Below, one piece after another: positions 1 through 10,635 of a DNA stretch of 64,000 nucleotides. The notes below the pieces were generated by a model. It was not told the origin of the DNA. It made no database searches and saw nothing but the letters and a program-made list of their open reading frames with translations. The position numbers and the translations under genes were made by a program. This DNA is from Entomortierella parvispora. Its lineage: Eukaryota > Mortierellomycota > Mortierellomycetes > Mortierellales > Mortierellaceae. Every line of letters starts with the position of its first letter. The stretch's first letter is position 1. The stretch is taken from contig OY752149.1 in NCBI GenBank assembly GCA_963573315.1, positions 1,426,001 to 1,490,000 on the forward strand, in the 5' to 3' direction.

Positions 1-2
1 GA

Positions 3-434
3 GCATGGCGGTCCTTTGTCTCCTCGCCCAACTCAACAACACCACCATCTCCAGGCTCTGGTTCGTCAGACTCGTCTGCAAACTCCTCCTCGTTTACTTC
101 CCCGATCCTGACACAACGGCCCAATCGCAAGAAACATCCTCAGCAGAACATCATTCCATCGGTCAATAGCCTACGGATTCAATCTGCTTGCACTCCTGAT
201 CTAGAAGGCTCACTAGTGGGATCTTCTGAGTGGTCCTCTCCTCCCTCTCCAAGTATACCAGAGCCATCCTCGCTCTCCACGCCAGCTTTGGCTACGGTTC
301 CGTCGAGTGTCAGCTCCAACCCCGCATTCAATTCAACAACAAGCATACACTCATCTTCAGCAAGGCTTCTGCTGACTTCCAAGCCCAGGGCGAACAACAA
401 CCGTTCCTCTGGTCGTGGTCGAAAGAAGAGATAA
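3..434 (+). CDS. 3' end of Ser/Pro-rich protein (partial, unknown)
   Basis: An open frame runs from the left edge of the window to a TAA at 432-434, giving at least 143 residues. The start lies outside the window. The translation is very rich in Ser, Pro, Thr and Asn, so it is probably disordered, and it ends in a basic tail (GRGRKKR). No domain or family is recognisable. Such a tail is common at the end of fungal regulatory proteins, but no function is assigned. The frame could be one exon of a larger gene. The 100 bp downstream hold two CACGTG boxes and then a tRNA gene. Confidence 0.45.
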   Translation, partial: AWRSFVSSPNSTTPPSPGSGSSDSSANSSSFTSPILTQRPNRKKHPQQNIIPSVNSLRIQSACTPDLEGSLVGSSEWSSPPSPSIPEPSSLSTPALATVPSSVSSNPAFNSTTSIHSSSARLLLTSKPRANNNRSSGRGRKKR

Positions 435-1297
435 TGGTCCAATGGACCGACATTAAAAATGTTCATCAAACAGTTCTCAAATCAGTTTTCAAACGCCACC
501 AATATTCGTGCTTTAAGTCACGTGCACAATCTGCCATGTGACGTCACGTGATTATACCAGGTCGACCTTATCTTGGCCGAATCACCAACCGTGGCCATCG
601 GAGTTCAGCCGATCTCTCCTGATTGGCTGTTGGCCCCAATAGTTTAGTGGTTATAACGTTTCACTCGTAATGAAAAGGTCCTCGGTTCAACTCCGAGTTG
701 GGGCACTCCTTTTGCCACTCCGAGACGCGTCTCTTGAACTTCTTTTTGCTCCGTGACGAGAAACAGGGAAACAGGGAACGTCAGGCTCATGGAGCGCGCG
801 CTTGCAAAAGGACGATGACCCGCTTGCCGACTAAAGAGAAAGAAAGGGTGAATGGATATCTTTTGCTACCTCAGTACAGCTCTTCATATCTCGTTGGATT
901 TGCATTTTCGCTCCAAGACCGCTGATATCTGACGAGGGATGGTGACAAGTTCTTGCAGACATAGAGCCCCTTTTTCAAAAGGAAAAGGTGAATGTGGATT
1001 ATCAGCTTCTCACCGTTTCAATAATGTCGTTCACACGCAAAGAAGAAAGGAGATGGGACCCAATCGCAGTTACAGAGGCGTAAGAACTTTGTTTGTCCTT
1101 GCTTGCTTTTTTTTTTTTTTCGCGTCCACAGTTTGCTCTTTTGTTTCCTTTTCTGATTTGTGATTCTCTTTTCCCCTTTATCCGATCATTACTCACATCC
1201 GACTCGACCTGATCTCGGTTCTTAATCCAACAACACATTCGCAAGGAGGCAGCATTACATCGCTCTTGACATCAGCTCCATCAATCTTTCTTTTGCT
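435..1297. other. Intergenic region with tRNA and E-boxes
   Basis: No protein gene is supported here apart from the tRNA at 633-705. CACGTG occurs at 519-524 and 545-550, the second inside a CRE-like GACGTCACGTGA context. A T run at 1109-1122 precedes the SELENOH-like gene. Small open frames in this stretch lack coding character. Confidence 0.6.
633..705 (+). tRNA. tRNA-Thr (anticodon CGU)
   Basis: The 73-nt sequence folds as a standard cloverleaf. The 7-bp acceptor stem pairs GCCCCAA (633-639) with TTGGGGC (698-704), with A705 as discriminator. The D arm contains GTTTAGTGGTTATAAC. The anticodon stem TTTCA/TGAAA encloses the loop CTCGTAA, with anticodon CGT at 666-668, reading ACG (Thr). The T arm is CTCGG-TTCAACT-CCGAG and includes a B-box-like GGTTCAACTCC. 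There is no intron. A short T run at 710-713 can serve as the RNA polymerase III terminator. Confidence 0.95.
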
Positions 1298-2559
1298 ATG
1301 GACTCAACCGCAACCCGTCGCTCCAGTCGAGCTGTAAAACCAGTGGAAAAGGCCAAAGAGGTGCCAGTCGTTAAAAAGACGATCAAAAAGTCTGCAGGGA
1401 CAGCAAAGAAGGCAAAGGATGCTTCTCTCAGCACCGCAGTAACCGCTGATGGAGTTGTCACCAAGCGGAAGGTTGGTCGTCCCTTGAGCTCAACCAAAAC
1501 CACCAAGGCCACAGTCTCTGTCTCGGACAAACCAAAGGGTCCTGAGCGTCGTGGACGAAAGCCCAAGGCCGCTTCCACCGGAGTGGCTGGAAAGGGAGTT
1601 AAACTGGAGGAACAAGTCCCGAATCTCGACGTGGCTCCTAATAAGTCTATCACAGGTCGCAAGAGAAAAGTGGAAGAGGGCTCGACCGACAACACATCTG
1701 CAAAACGAAAGGCGGTGGGCAATGAAGATGTTGCAGCTGATATATCAGTGAAAGGCAAGCGTGGGAGACCCGCTGGTTCTGGAAAGAAGCAGGCCTCAGC
1801 AGCAGGAACTACGGTGACGACGATGGCATCCGAGTCCGAGTCAAAAGCCTCTGTAAAGGACGACGCCGAGGGCGAGTACAGTGGCATCAAGTTGACAATT
1901 GAGCGATGGTGAGTTTTCTTTTTTTTTTTTTTTTTTTTTTTTGCAGAGTCGCTGCTTCCTTTTTACCTTCTCTCTTTCCAAAGTGGACAACAATCAATCT
2001 TAAATTTATCTCTTCTTGACATAGCACAACTTGCACCCAATATCGCACGAATGTGAGGCGAATCTTTGAGGTAGAATGGCAGATGCAATTTCAATACGGG
2101 TCCACCTTGCAACCTCACATACCGTATTTAACAAGCGATTGGCCGGCTATCATTTTGTTCTATTTTTCTAGGTCGCCAAGAGGCTCTACCCTCACGCGCT
2201 ACTCCATGAGGAGGTCGTGCCAAATTCAAAGTCCTTTGAGATTTACTTGAGTGTCGATGGATCGAAAAGTAAGGAGGTTTTTGGTTAATCTTTTTTTCTA
2301 TTGCAATTCACAGTTGTCGGTGCTTTTTGACTGACCTTGCTGTTTTTTATTGTCTGCCGTATCATTAGACAAGTTGATCTGGAGCGGCAAGGCACATGCA
2401 CCCCCAAAGTAGGTTTTTAGGCTGAACAGTTGGGATAAATTGTTCCTTGAACCAAAGCACGGCCCACTGACCTGTCCCTTCCGTACCCTTAGGCGACTGG
2501 CATTCCCGGACACGGATGTGTTTGTTGGCTTGCTCAACGACGAGTTCAAATCAAAATAG
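1298..2559 (+). CDS. SELENOH-like redox protein with AT-hook-like N-terminus (Cys form)
   Basis: Proposed exons: 1298-1908, 2025-2070, 2172-2268, 2369-2408, 2493-2559; 286 aa. All four introns are GT-AG and phases agree. The first 200 residues are basic and disordered, with AT-hook-like GRP/GRK cores (VGRPL, RRGRKPK, KRGRPAGSG), fitting nuclear or nucleolar DNA binding. The last 85 residues form a thioredoxin-like Rdx domain: KLTIERC, then CTTC at 204-207, a FEIYLSVDGS strand, and a LIWSGK..APPKRLAFP block typical of selenoprotein H. In animal SELENOH the second position of the CxxU motif is selenocysteine; here it is an ordinary TGC Cys. The active-site Cys codon is split by intron 1. The family acts in redox control and genome maintenance. 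The N-terminal length is uncertain because disorder is poorly conserved. Confidence 0.85.
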
Positions 2560-2818
2560 GCGAGATAGAAGACCTCTTACGTCCTCGACCAACTAACGTA
2601 AACACTCACCCACGAGTGTTCGCCTATTGCACCTCTGTTAGCCGAGTTGCTTCGAAAGCCAGATTCTTGATAGAACCTTTACGCGCAAACAGAAGTAAAC
2701 TGATGTGGCTGTAAATCAAAGGGACAAAGTGACGTGTCAACTTGTCGACTTGACTTTGCTCTCTTTGCATCTCGAGGCGCACACACCTTACTCCTATCCA
2801 ACAGACTCCTCATTCAAC

Positions 2819-3499
2819 ATGCTCGAATACCCTATTGTAAACATTCTATAGGCCATACTTGGCAATGCTGCACTACATCAGTGTTTTGAGATGGTTCCTT
2901 GGACCTAGATGAACAACTGACTTTATGTACTCCTTTCCAAACGTGAACAGGACTTTCAAGGCCAGAAACGTGCAGAGGTGATCACTCAGGGACTCATCTC
3001 GACCTTTGGAGTACGTTCATCCTTCTTTTTCCCTCATGGCTGACTGAACATTCCATCAGCCGACTCTTTCACATCCTGAATGCTGATGAATGAGGAGCCA
3101 GAGACTGAGAACTTTATTTCATGTCACTGATTTGAATTACCTTTTTGTTAGGTGGTTGGTTTCCTCGTTGGCCTTTTCTTTCAAGATATTCGCCTTTCTC
3201 TCTTCATTTTTGCTGCTGGAATTGTCTTGGCCGGCTTGGTAACCAGAAACCTATGACGACGGCGTATCTTCCTGTGGACGAAAGCTACTTGTGAAGCTGA
3301 CCCTACCTTTCTTCCCCCCTCCCCCCCCCCCCCTCTCCCCCATCGATGGCACGTTTATTAGCTGGTTGTCCCAGCATGGCCATATCTCAATAAGAATCCC
3401 GTCAAGTGGCTTCCGAGCAGAGCTAAGGCAGCCCTGGAGCAGGAGAAATCAGCGGGATCGTCATCATCAACCGAATCCCAGAAAGAAAAGCGAGCATAG
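2819..3499 (+). CDS. SPC1: Signal peptidase complex subunit 1 (SPC12/SPCS1 family)
   Basis: Proposed exons: 2819-2836, 2951-3010, 3152-3238, 3362-3499; 100 aa, all introns phase 0. The product is a small ER membrane protein with two transmembrane segments separated by a short loop (VVGFLVGLFFQDI and LFIFAAGIVLAGLVVPAWP), preceded by the family motif DFQGQKRAE and followed by PWPYLNKNPVKWLP. The C-terminus is Ser/Glu/Lys-rich. This is a non-catalytic subunit of the complex that removes signal peptides; in yeast it guards against cleavage of membrane anchors. The first coding exon has only six codons (MLEYPI). The exon order and the PVKWLP motif match the family closely. The third intron contains a long C tract (about 3316-3345). 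Confidence 0.9.
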
Positions 3500-4171
3500 A
3501 CTGGCCACGGAGGCACAAAGCAAAACGAGTGATCGATCCCTCCTTAGATGTGCCAGGGTTTTTGGGAGACGGGGAAGGGAGGGGTGGAATAAAAGTTGTA
3601 TCAATTACAGCCTCAATTGAAAGCAATTGGTTTCTTGGATCTTGTTTCTCCGCTGATGTCCCGCCAGTCGATCGAGTTCTTCTTTTGTCTAGTAACCCCG
3701 AAGACCCCCAATTGAGGAACAGATGGTCACAATAACACTTACCTCGAACGCAGCAGCCGGAATTTGTTTTGTTCTTTACAACGCAAAAAACACGTGATCT
3801 TATAAAAGCACATTGATTTGAGATTTCCGGACCTTACGGGGCGAGGGAATCAACGACCTTCTTTGCCGTAAAAGATCTCCAGACTGATGTTAATATATAT
3901 TATTTCGAACAGTCAGAGAATTGGGTGTCATGGCTGCGAGTTCAAGCCTTTGTGCGGGTTCGATGCTGCCCAGGACAATATTCACTGGCACAACTTTATT
4001 ATTATTTTTTATCCCACCAAAAAAAAAAAACACAAACCAAAAATATGAAATAAAATCTGATCTAGTCAACTGCCTTCAGCTTGAGTTACGGTATTACGTT
4101 TCCACGCCGTCTTACCTGAAAGCTGGCTCTATGGATGTAGATTCCTCCTTCTTTTAAAAAAAAGTGTTTGT
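3500..4171. other. Intergenic region between convergent SPC1 and OMS1
   Basis: These 672 bp contain the 3' ends of two convergent genes. No coding sequence is supported. A CACGTGATC box at 3791-3799 lies directly before TTATAAAAG (3800-3808) on the plus strand, which looks like a core promoter with no gene downstream. An A run at 4019-4030 is present. Confidence 0.5.
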
Positions 4172-5092
4172 TTATTCGAGCACCATAAAGTAAACGGTTC
4201 CTAGTTGAGACCGTTCCTTTTCTTTGATCTTTAAGCCCGCCTCTGCGACCAAGTCCTCGATCTCTCGATTCCAATAGCACCCATACTTGTGTACATGTCG
4301 ATCCAATTTAGACGCCTGCATGTCCTGCATCGCCTTCCAACTGCTGTTGCCATGCTCCAACAATAACAACTGACCACCGGGTTTCAGGACACGTTTCATT
4401 TCCAGAAGAACCTTCACAGGTTCCTCAAACGAACACAGGCCAAAAGTATCCACAATCGTGTCGAAACTCTGGTCAGGATAAGGAATTGCGGCCGCGTTCA
4501 TAGTCTTGAATCCAATCTTTGTCTCGACCACCGTGTTGGACTCTACTTCCTGTCCTTGGTTCGCCACTCTTGCATCGGTCGACGTTGTTAACGCTGTGGA
4601 TTCCATCTTGGTCGAGTACGCTATCCGCTCCAGCTCCAGTTGCTGTTGCCTCCGCACCTGGTAATCGAACCGTTTGCCCAATTCGCTCTTGGCAACTTTG
4701 CCCTTCAAGACCTCCATCATCCCTTCCGAGAAATCCGAAAACACAATCTCGGAGCAGCAGCCCTTTGGATAAAAGTCAATGTTCCGTCCCGTCCCGGACG
4801 CAATCTCAAGGACTCGACCTCTAGCCTTTTTTAAGAGTCGTTTCCGTCGACGTTGGATTCCAAGCAGATATTCATGGATTCGAACCTCGCTGTCGTAACC
4901 GGGCGCCAAGTTATCAAACGTCGACTGGCGAATAGACTCTGTGGGGAAACGACTATGCGTGGTCGTGGATTCTGTTTCTGGATCCAGCGACTTTTGAGGC
5001 AGAAATGTCAACGCAAACGAGACCCCTGTGGCATAGGTAATCAGTCCTCCAATGATGAGTTGTGTACGCGAGAATCGACCGAGGAACGACAT
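4172..5092 (-). CDS. OMS1: Mitochondrial methyltransferase OMS1-like
   Basis: A single-exon gene of 306 aa, starting at the first ATG (5092-5090). Residues about 8-30 form one hydrophobic segment after a basic start (RFSRTQLIIGGLITYATG), suggesting a mitochondrial inner-membrane anchor. A class I SAM-dependent methyltransferase fold follows: motif I VLEIASGTGRN, motif II region IVFSDFSEGMM, then the FDTIVDTFGLCSFEEP and RVLKPGGQLLLLEHG blocks typical of the OMS1/METTL7 group. In yeast Oms1 is an inner-membrane protein that supports mitochondrial RNA and respiratory-complex maintenance; its substrate is not settled. The middle (about residues 140-190) carries a Thr/Ser/Gln-rich insertion. It has no introns, unlike its neighbours. 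Confidence 0.85.
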   Translation of the reverse strand: MSFLGRFSRTQLIIGGLITYATGVSFALTFLPQKSLDPETESTTTHSRFPTESIRQSTFDNLAPGYDSEVRIHEYLLGIQRRRKRLLKKARGRVLEIASGTGRNIDFYPKGCCSEIVFSDFSEGMMEVLKGKVAKSELGKRFDYQVRRQQQLELERIAYSTKMESTALTTSTDARVANQGQEVESNTVVETKIGFKTMNAAAIPYPDQSFDTIVDTFGLCSFEEPVKVLLEMKRVLKPGGQLLLLEHGNSSWKAMQDMQASKLDRHVHKYGCYWNREIEDLVAEAGLKIKEKERSQLGTVYFMVLE

Positions 5093-5446
5093 TTGGGGCA
5101 CAGAGAAATGATTTGCAGATCAGCTAGATGTCAGGCCAAGGTTGAATGAAGCGATCTGTTAAGGGGCACATTGACCCTGGAGTTGCCTGTTTTCGTGAAG
5201 TATGTATGTAGTTGAGTTCATGGCCTCCTCACAGTGGAACGTTATAGATTCTAGCGAGCTTTATAATAATTCTAACAAAATAATTTTAGGGAGAGCAGTA
5301 CGTATCTACAACAATGGAATGCAAAGAGGGGAGATGAAGAGAGAGAGAGAGAGAGAAAGGAAACTGAACGAAAAAGAAAACAAATTATCTATGGAGGGTC
5401 ATAACAATGTCAAAACAACCTCGAGAGAAAATCATCTGTTGGTCAT
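5093..5446. other. Intergenic region between OMS1 and eEF3
   Basis: This 354-bp stretch holds the OMS1 promoter and the eEF3 3' region. It contains an AT-rich segment around 5260-5290 and a GA dinucleotide run near 5337-5357. No coding sequence is seen. Confidence 0.5.
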
Positions 5447-8400
5447 TTAGAACTCCTCCTCAGACTCGGAGACCTCCTCACCGCGCTTCTTAGCAGCAGC
5501 GCGACGCTTCTGCTTCTCCTTGATCTCCTTGCGGGACAACTTGCGAGTAGACTTGACCTTCTCGACGTTACCGAAAGCATCAACCTTGACCTCCTCCTCC
5601 TTCATGACGATCTTCTCCAAGTTCTTCTGGGTGTAGTTGTTACCGGTGACAACGAGCTTACCGGCATCAACGGACCACTTCTCGACAGTGACGGTGTCAG
5701 TGAACTCACGGTTGTGGGAAATAATGACAACTCCACCTCCGAACTCCTTGATGGCCTCAGACAAGGCACCGAGGGAGTCGCGATCCAAGTAGTTGGTGGG
5801 CTCGTCGAGAACCAACAAATGGGGGTTGAGCCACATGGCGGCGGCAAGGACGACCTTGACCTTCTGACCACCGGAAAGACCGCGGATACGGCTGTGGGTG
5901 GCGAACTCGGCATCGAGACCGAGATCACCCAAGTGCTTCTCGACCTCAACGGCGGTCAAGGAGCGGGTCCAGGCACCAGCCTTGGCAGCCTCCTTGTCGT
6001 CGAAGGCCTGGAGGACCTTCTCGAAACCCCACTCCTCGAGCTTCTCACGAGCAATCCAGGCGTTGTCCTCATAAGAGCGGCCAACGAACTGAACCTCGTA
6101 CTCGAAAGAGCGCTTGGCCTTACGACGTCCATAGAGATCCTCAATCTGGACCTTCTCAATCTTCTCGTTGATCTCCCACTGGAAGAACTTCTTCATCTGG
6201 GCCTCCTCCTCGGGCGAGATCTGGCGAGTGGCCTTGTTGACCATCTCACGATCCTCACCGTACTGGTAACGCCAGCGGATGTACTCGTTGGGAGTCTTGT
6301 CCAAGTGCTGCTCGACGTGGTGGAAAGCGTGCTGGGCGACGTAGGCGACACGGACGTTGGGGTGCTTGGTGACAACACCATCGGTGGGGAGAGTCTCACC
6401 GGTCAAGACCTTGATGAGGGTAGACTTTCCGGCACCGTTGGGTCCAATGACGGCAACACGAGAGTTGAGGGAAACCTGGCAAGACATGTTCATGATGGTC
6501 AACTTGGAGGCACCGGGGTAAGCGAAGTCGATGTTCTGGAGCTTGACAAGGGCCTTATCCTTAGACTTGACACCATCCAAGAAACCGGGCTCGGGGAGCT
6601 TGAAGGCAATGGGGGAAGCAGACAACTCGTAGTAGGACTTGCCCTGGGGGTACTGCTCAACGAACTTGGACAAGTTACCCTTGTACTTCTTGAGCTTGCG
6701 GGTCTCGTAGTGGATAATACCAGTGCAGACGGCGTCAAGGAAACCAGAGTCGTGAGAAACGATCATGGAGGTGACGTTGGTCAAAGAGTTGAGGTAGTTC
6801 TGCAACCATGCGACGTTGGCAACATCCAAATGGTTGGTGGGCTCATCCAACAACAAGATATCGGCGTTCATCAACATGGCACGGGCCAACTCGAGCTTCA
6901 TCTTCCAACCACCGGAAAGGGAACCGACAGCCTGCTCCTGCTTCTCCTTGTCGAAACCGACAGACTCGAGCATGGCAATGACATCGGCCTTGTCGAGGTT
7001 CTTGATCTTCTCATCAGCGAAGATGAAGGTGGCGACGGGGAGGTCGGCATCCTCGGCCTGGAGGTTGTGCTCGACGAAGACGGTACGGAGCTCATCGGGG
7101 GAGGGGAAGCCCTCGAGCTGACCATCAGCAATGGCGCGCATGAGGGTCGACTTACCGACACCGTTGGGTCCGCACAGACCGTAACGCTGACCACGACGAA
7201 GGTTGAGGCGGGTCTTGTTCAACAAGATCATACCACCATAAGCGAGGGAGAACTCGCAGTCGCAGAGAAGCTCACCCTCCTCAACATCAGCAACAGCAGC
7301 GTTGGAAAGAGCGTTCTTGGCATCGTAATCGATGTAGAAAGCGTTAAGGTCGGCGGCAAGAGCAGCGACCTCGGCCTCGGAACCGATGACGGTGGTGTAG
7401 GGGACGATGGAAGCAACCCAGGCATCCTTCTCGAAGTTGCGGGAGGCAATCAACTCGGCGCAGAGAGTGGAAACATAGGCGAGGACAGTGGCAGAGAAAG
7501 CATCCTCCTTGACGAAGGTGGCCTTCTCCTTGAGGACCTCGAGAACCTGGGCGGAAGAGACAGTGTAGGCAACGGTGACGACCTGGTCCTTGGAACCAGG
7601 CTCACCACCACCGACGCGAACCAAGGTGGAACGGGCACGCTCGGCAACGGAACGGAGCTCGGGGGAGGCACCGATCTCGATCATGCGGTCCAAACCGGGC
7701 AAGAGCTTGGGCAAGAACTGAACAGCGTGGGCGGGGTTCTCGACGAGCTTGCACATGTTGTCGATAATGACAGCGGTCTGACGCTGGATGGAGGGGGTAC
7801 GCTCAGCAAGACCACGGACCAAGAGGGGGCACATGATGGCGAGAGTGGGCTCCTCGACGGTGGTGACGAAGGTGGTGGCAGCAAGCTGGTGAATGCAGTC
7901 GGCAGCCTCCTCGGGACGGTTGATGCATCCAACCAAGTAAGGGATGGAGGAGATCAAATCGGGGTTACCAACGACGTTGAAGCAGTCGGTGATGGTCTTG
8001 GTGGCCTGATCACGGACCTGTTTAGTTTGAACACAAATGAGAGCGAGAGCTGGTCAGTTCTCTGCAATTGCTGGTACTTTCATGTCGGTCATATTCTGCT
8101 CTGGCTGCTGGTATGTTCGAAAGGGTCTCCTTGTCCATTTGCTGTCCACCGAGCTTGCGCAAATCAATTTTACTTGCGCCGCCCCATCACGTGGATTCGT
8201 CTCCTTCCGTCTGTTGGGTAAATATGGGCTCGCCAGAAGAAAAATAGTGGGAAAATAGGAAAGGAAAAGAGAAAGAAACATACCTCGGGCTTGGAGTCCC
8301 ACATGGTCTCAGAGACAATGGGGATAATGTCAGAGAGAGCAGCAGAGATTTGCTGCAGGCACATGAGAGAAAGGGCACAGATAAAACAATGTTAGACACT

Positions 8401-9013
8401 CATTCCTGTGGCATGTTTGTTACTCTTGCAAAAAGGGACGTGCTTCCTGTGCACAGACATCCTGCATACCTGAGGAGCAGTCTGGGTCAAGCCAGACAAG
8501 ATATCCAAAGCACCGATCTTGGAGTGCCTGTTTGGTGAGGATAAAGAAAGCTAGTTAGAAATCGACGACGACAGCAAGTTGCATTCAAACAGTAAAAAGT
8601 TCCTCTGAGACATACCACTTCGACTCCTTGATGGCGTGGAAGATGACGGGCAACAAGAGACGGACGGCGTAGCGGGTAGGCAAAGCCATGATAGCCTTGG
8701 AGGCAACATCAGCGGCCTGACGGACAACAACCATCTTGTCAGAGTAAAGCTCGAAAACCTTGGGCATCTGGGGGATCAAGAAAGGCTCGCCGACCTGACC
8801 GAAGGCAACGGCGAGGGAGCCAAGAGCGAGAAGAGCACCCTCACGGTGGGGAACGGACTTCTTGTTCTCAAGGAGAGGGGAGAGGCTCTCGATGATGGCG
8901 ACGGACTTGACGAGACCCTCGGTCTTGGCAAAAGCGGCGAGGGCGTCGGCGGCGACCTGGCGCTGCTCGGTGGTCTCGGCCTTGATGATGGCATCAATAA
9001 GAGGGGCGGACAT
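5447..9013 (-). CDS. YEF3: Translation elongation factor 3 (eEF3), ABC-F ATPase
   Basis: Proposed exons on the minus strand: 9013-8616, 8527-8470, 8352-8284, 8017-5447; 1031 aa, close to the 1044 of yeast. The N-terminal third is a HEAT-repeat array (for example LPTRYAVRLLLPVIFHAIKESKW), followed by a four-helix region and two ABC ATPase modules. ABC1 has a GPNGVGKST Walker A near residue 458 and signature LSGGWKMK; ABC2 has GPNGAGKST near 700 and signature LSGGQKVK. A chromodomain-like insertion lies in ABC2 (KKFFQWEINEKIEKVQ onward). The tail is Lys/Arg-rich then acidic. eEF3 is a fungal factor that uses ATP to help release E-site tRNA from the ribosome at every cycle. Codons strongly favour C at the third base, a mark of high expression. 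All introns lie in the first 20 percent of the gene. Confidence 0.97.
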
Positions 9014-10160
9014 TGTGAAGGAGATGTCGATGGGGTGAACGACGGGGAGAAAGGGGGTGGCTAATGAGTGGAATGGGTTGGGAAGAAGGAGGTGAATGCC
9101 AAAATCCCAGGTATTGATGCCGGATGGAAGGAGAGAAAGAAGGGAAGATCAGAGGATTGCGAACTTGCGAAGTGGTTTTATCAGACTGGCCAGCGTGCGG
9201 TCGCCGTAGCCGCACGTTGGCGGGTTCTGTGGCACGTCGGCCGTGGACCCCTGCAGGAACAGCGTCTGTCGACACATTTTTTTTTTTTTTTTTGACCAAA
9301 TAAAAAAAATTTTATGGGACGCAGTGGCTTGGCTTTATTATTTTTGTTGGATTCGCTCTGCTCACCTTCAGACTGCTGCCTTCGCGGATTTGCCACCACT
9401 CTCTCGGACTCTTTGTCCAGACAAGGGTCTTTTCTTTACGTTCACATATGTGATCGCGCGCTGCAAAAGACACATCCTACACCGTGATAATGAGAAAGGC
9501 AGAATGCCGAAGGCAAAGAGGGAATATATGTCTTGTCCCAGTTGCGTTGAAAGTTTGTTGTCATTCATGATGTGTATCCAAACCGGATGACGATTACTCG
9601 GAGCAGTTGTTATCCATGTGTCCCTCCTGTCCATCTGTCCGTTGCACAGTTCTCCCTGTTCCTATTTTTCAATCAAGGGTCGCAGCTGATCTAGAAACTG
9701 ACTGTCGATTTCCAAGTCATTATCTTCATTATCTTCATATCAGCGTGGGAAAGGGTAAATGATTGCAATACGCAGAAGAAAGAAAAAAAGAAGCCGACGA
9801 CGGCGCAAGTCCAGAGAACAAGTTGGAGTCAACCAACGTGAGTCGGAAATCCTCCCCGCTTTTCCTCTTTTCTCCCAGCTCAGCCGGCAGCGATAGGACG
9901 ATAGCAGCAAGTGGCCCAAAGTTCAAAGACAGCAGAGGTGCGCCGGTTTCTTTGATTTCGGTCGATGAAAAGACTGCACCAGTGGGAAGGGCGCTCTTGC
10001 CGAGACACGTACAGCAGCAGGGCCAGCGACCCACAGCCGTGTACTGGAGATGCGTCACAGCAGACGAGAGACAGGCAGGCGGATTAAGGTTGGAGAGTGC
10101 GGTACCCCGCAATCCGCCTCTTTCCTTTTTGATCCAACGCGGATAAGGCCTGGCCTGGGG

Positions 10161-10168
10161 TATAAAAG
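10161..10168 (+). promoter_or_regulatory. TATA box of SHMT gene
   Basis: TATAAAAG lies in a GC-rich stretch (GGGGTATAAAAGCC), followed about 30 bp later by CT-rich sequence typical of a fungal transcription start. The predicted 5' UTR leads to a leader exon ending at 10275. Confidence 0.7.
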
Positions 10169-10275
10169 CCGATGTTGTCGTTTGACATGTTCTTACTCTC
10201 TTCTCTTCTTTTCCCTTGCTCTTTACTCTCTCCTCACCATCCGCCCCTTCCTTTCGTTCAGTCGAAAAACACAAG

Positions 10276-10626
10276 GTAAAGTCTCGTCGTTTCCGTCCTG
10301 CCCTTCCATCACCTCCACCTTCACTCCCACCTACGAGAATATTCAGGAACTGGACGCTGGGAATCTTGCCCGCGTCTGTCCGAGAATTTTATTTTCTTTC
10401 TCGACTGGAGCCTTTCCTTGTATTAGGGCAAACACCAAAAAAATGTTCTTCTGTGAGCGTTTTCCCACACAGCTTGCTCCACTGCCGATGGCGTTATTTG
10501 CGGCCCAAAGAGTCATCATCACTTCTTGCATCCAGATTATCAGATCGGCAGCCTCGCTCTCTTCGTGGTTGCATACAATGGCCTTGGACCCTGTTTTCTA
10601 AACAGCATCGCTTTTTTTCTCTTTAG
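10276..10626 (+). other. 5' UTR intron of SHMT gene
   Basis: A strong donor (CAAG|GTAAAG) at 10276 and a pyrimidine-rich acceptor (CTCTTTAG) ending at 10626 define a probable 351-nt leader intron, nine bases before the SHMT ATG. Leader introns are common in highly expressed fungal genes. This is inferred from splice signals only. Confidence 0.6.
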
Positions 10627-10635
10627 ATATCTACA

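Larger units (their letters stand above)
9014..10635. promoter_or_regulatory. Divergent promoter region of eEF3 and SHMT
   Basis: This 1.6-kb region separates two highly expressed divergent genes. On the eEF3 side there is a T run at 9279-9295 within 300 bp of the ATG. On the SHMT side there is a TATA box and a 5' UTR intron (listed separately). Open frames on both strands at about 9735-10274 overlap each other and have no recognisable domain, so they are not called. Confidence 0.55.

Noticed and set aside
1901-1912. TGG end of SELENOH exon 1 read through as a 204-aa protein
   Set aside because: The GTGAGT donor and downstream exons carry the conserved redox domain in frame.
5714-8221. 835-aa plus-strand open frame over eEF3 as a gene
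   Set aside because: It is the exact complement of conserved eEF3 codons, with Leu/Gly/Asp/Val-rich low-complexity translation and no domain; explained by codon bias.
9735-10274. Overlapping 179-aa and 127-aa frames between eEF3 and SHMT
   Set aside because: Opposite-strand frames in promoter DNA, one crossing the SHMT TATA box; low-complexity, no domain.
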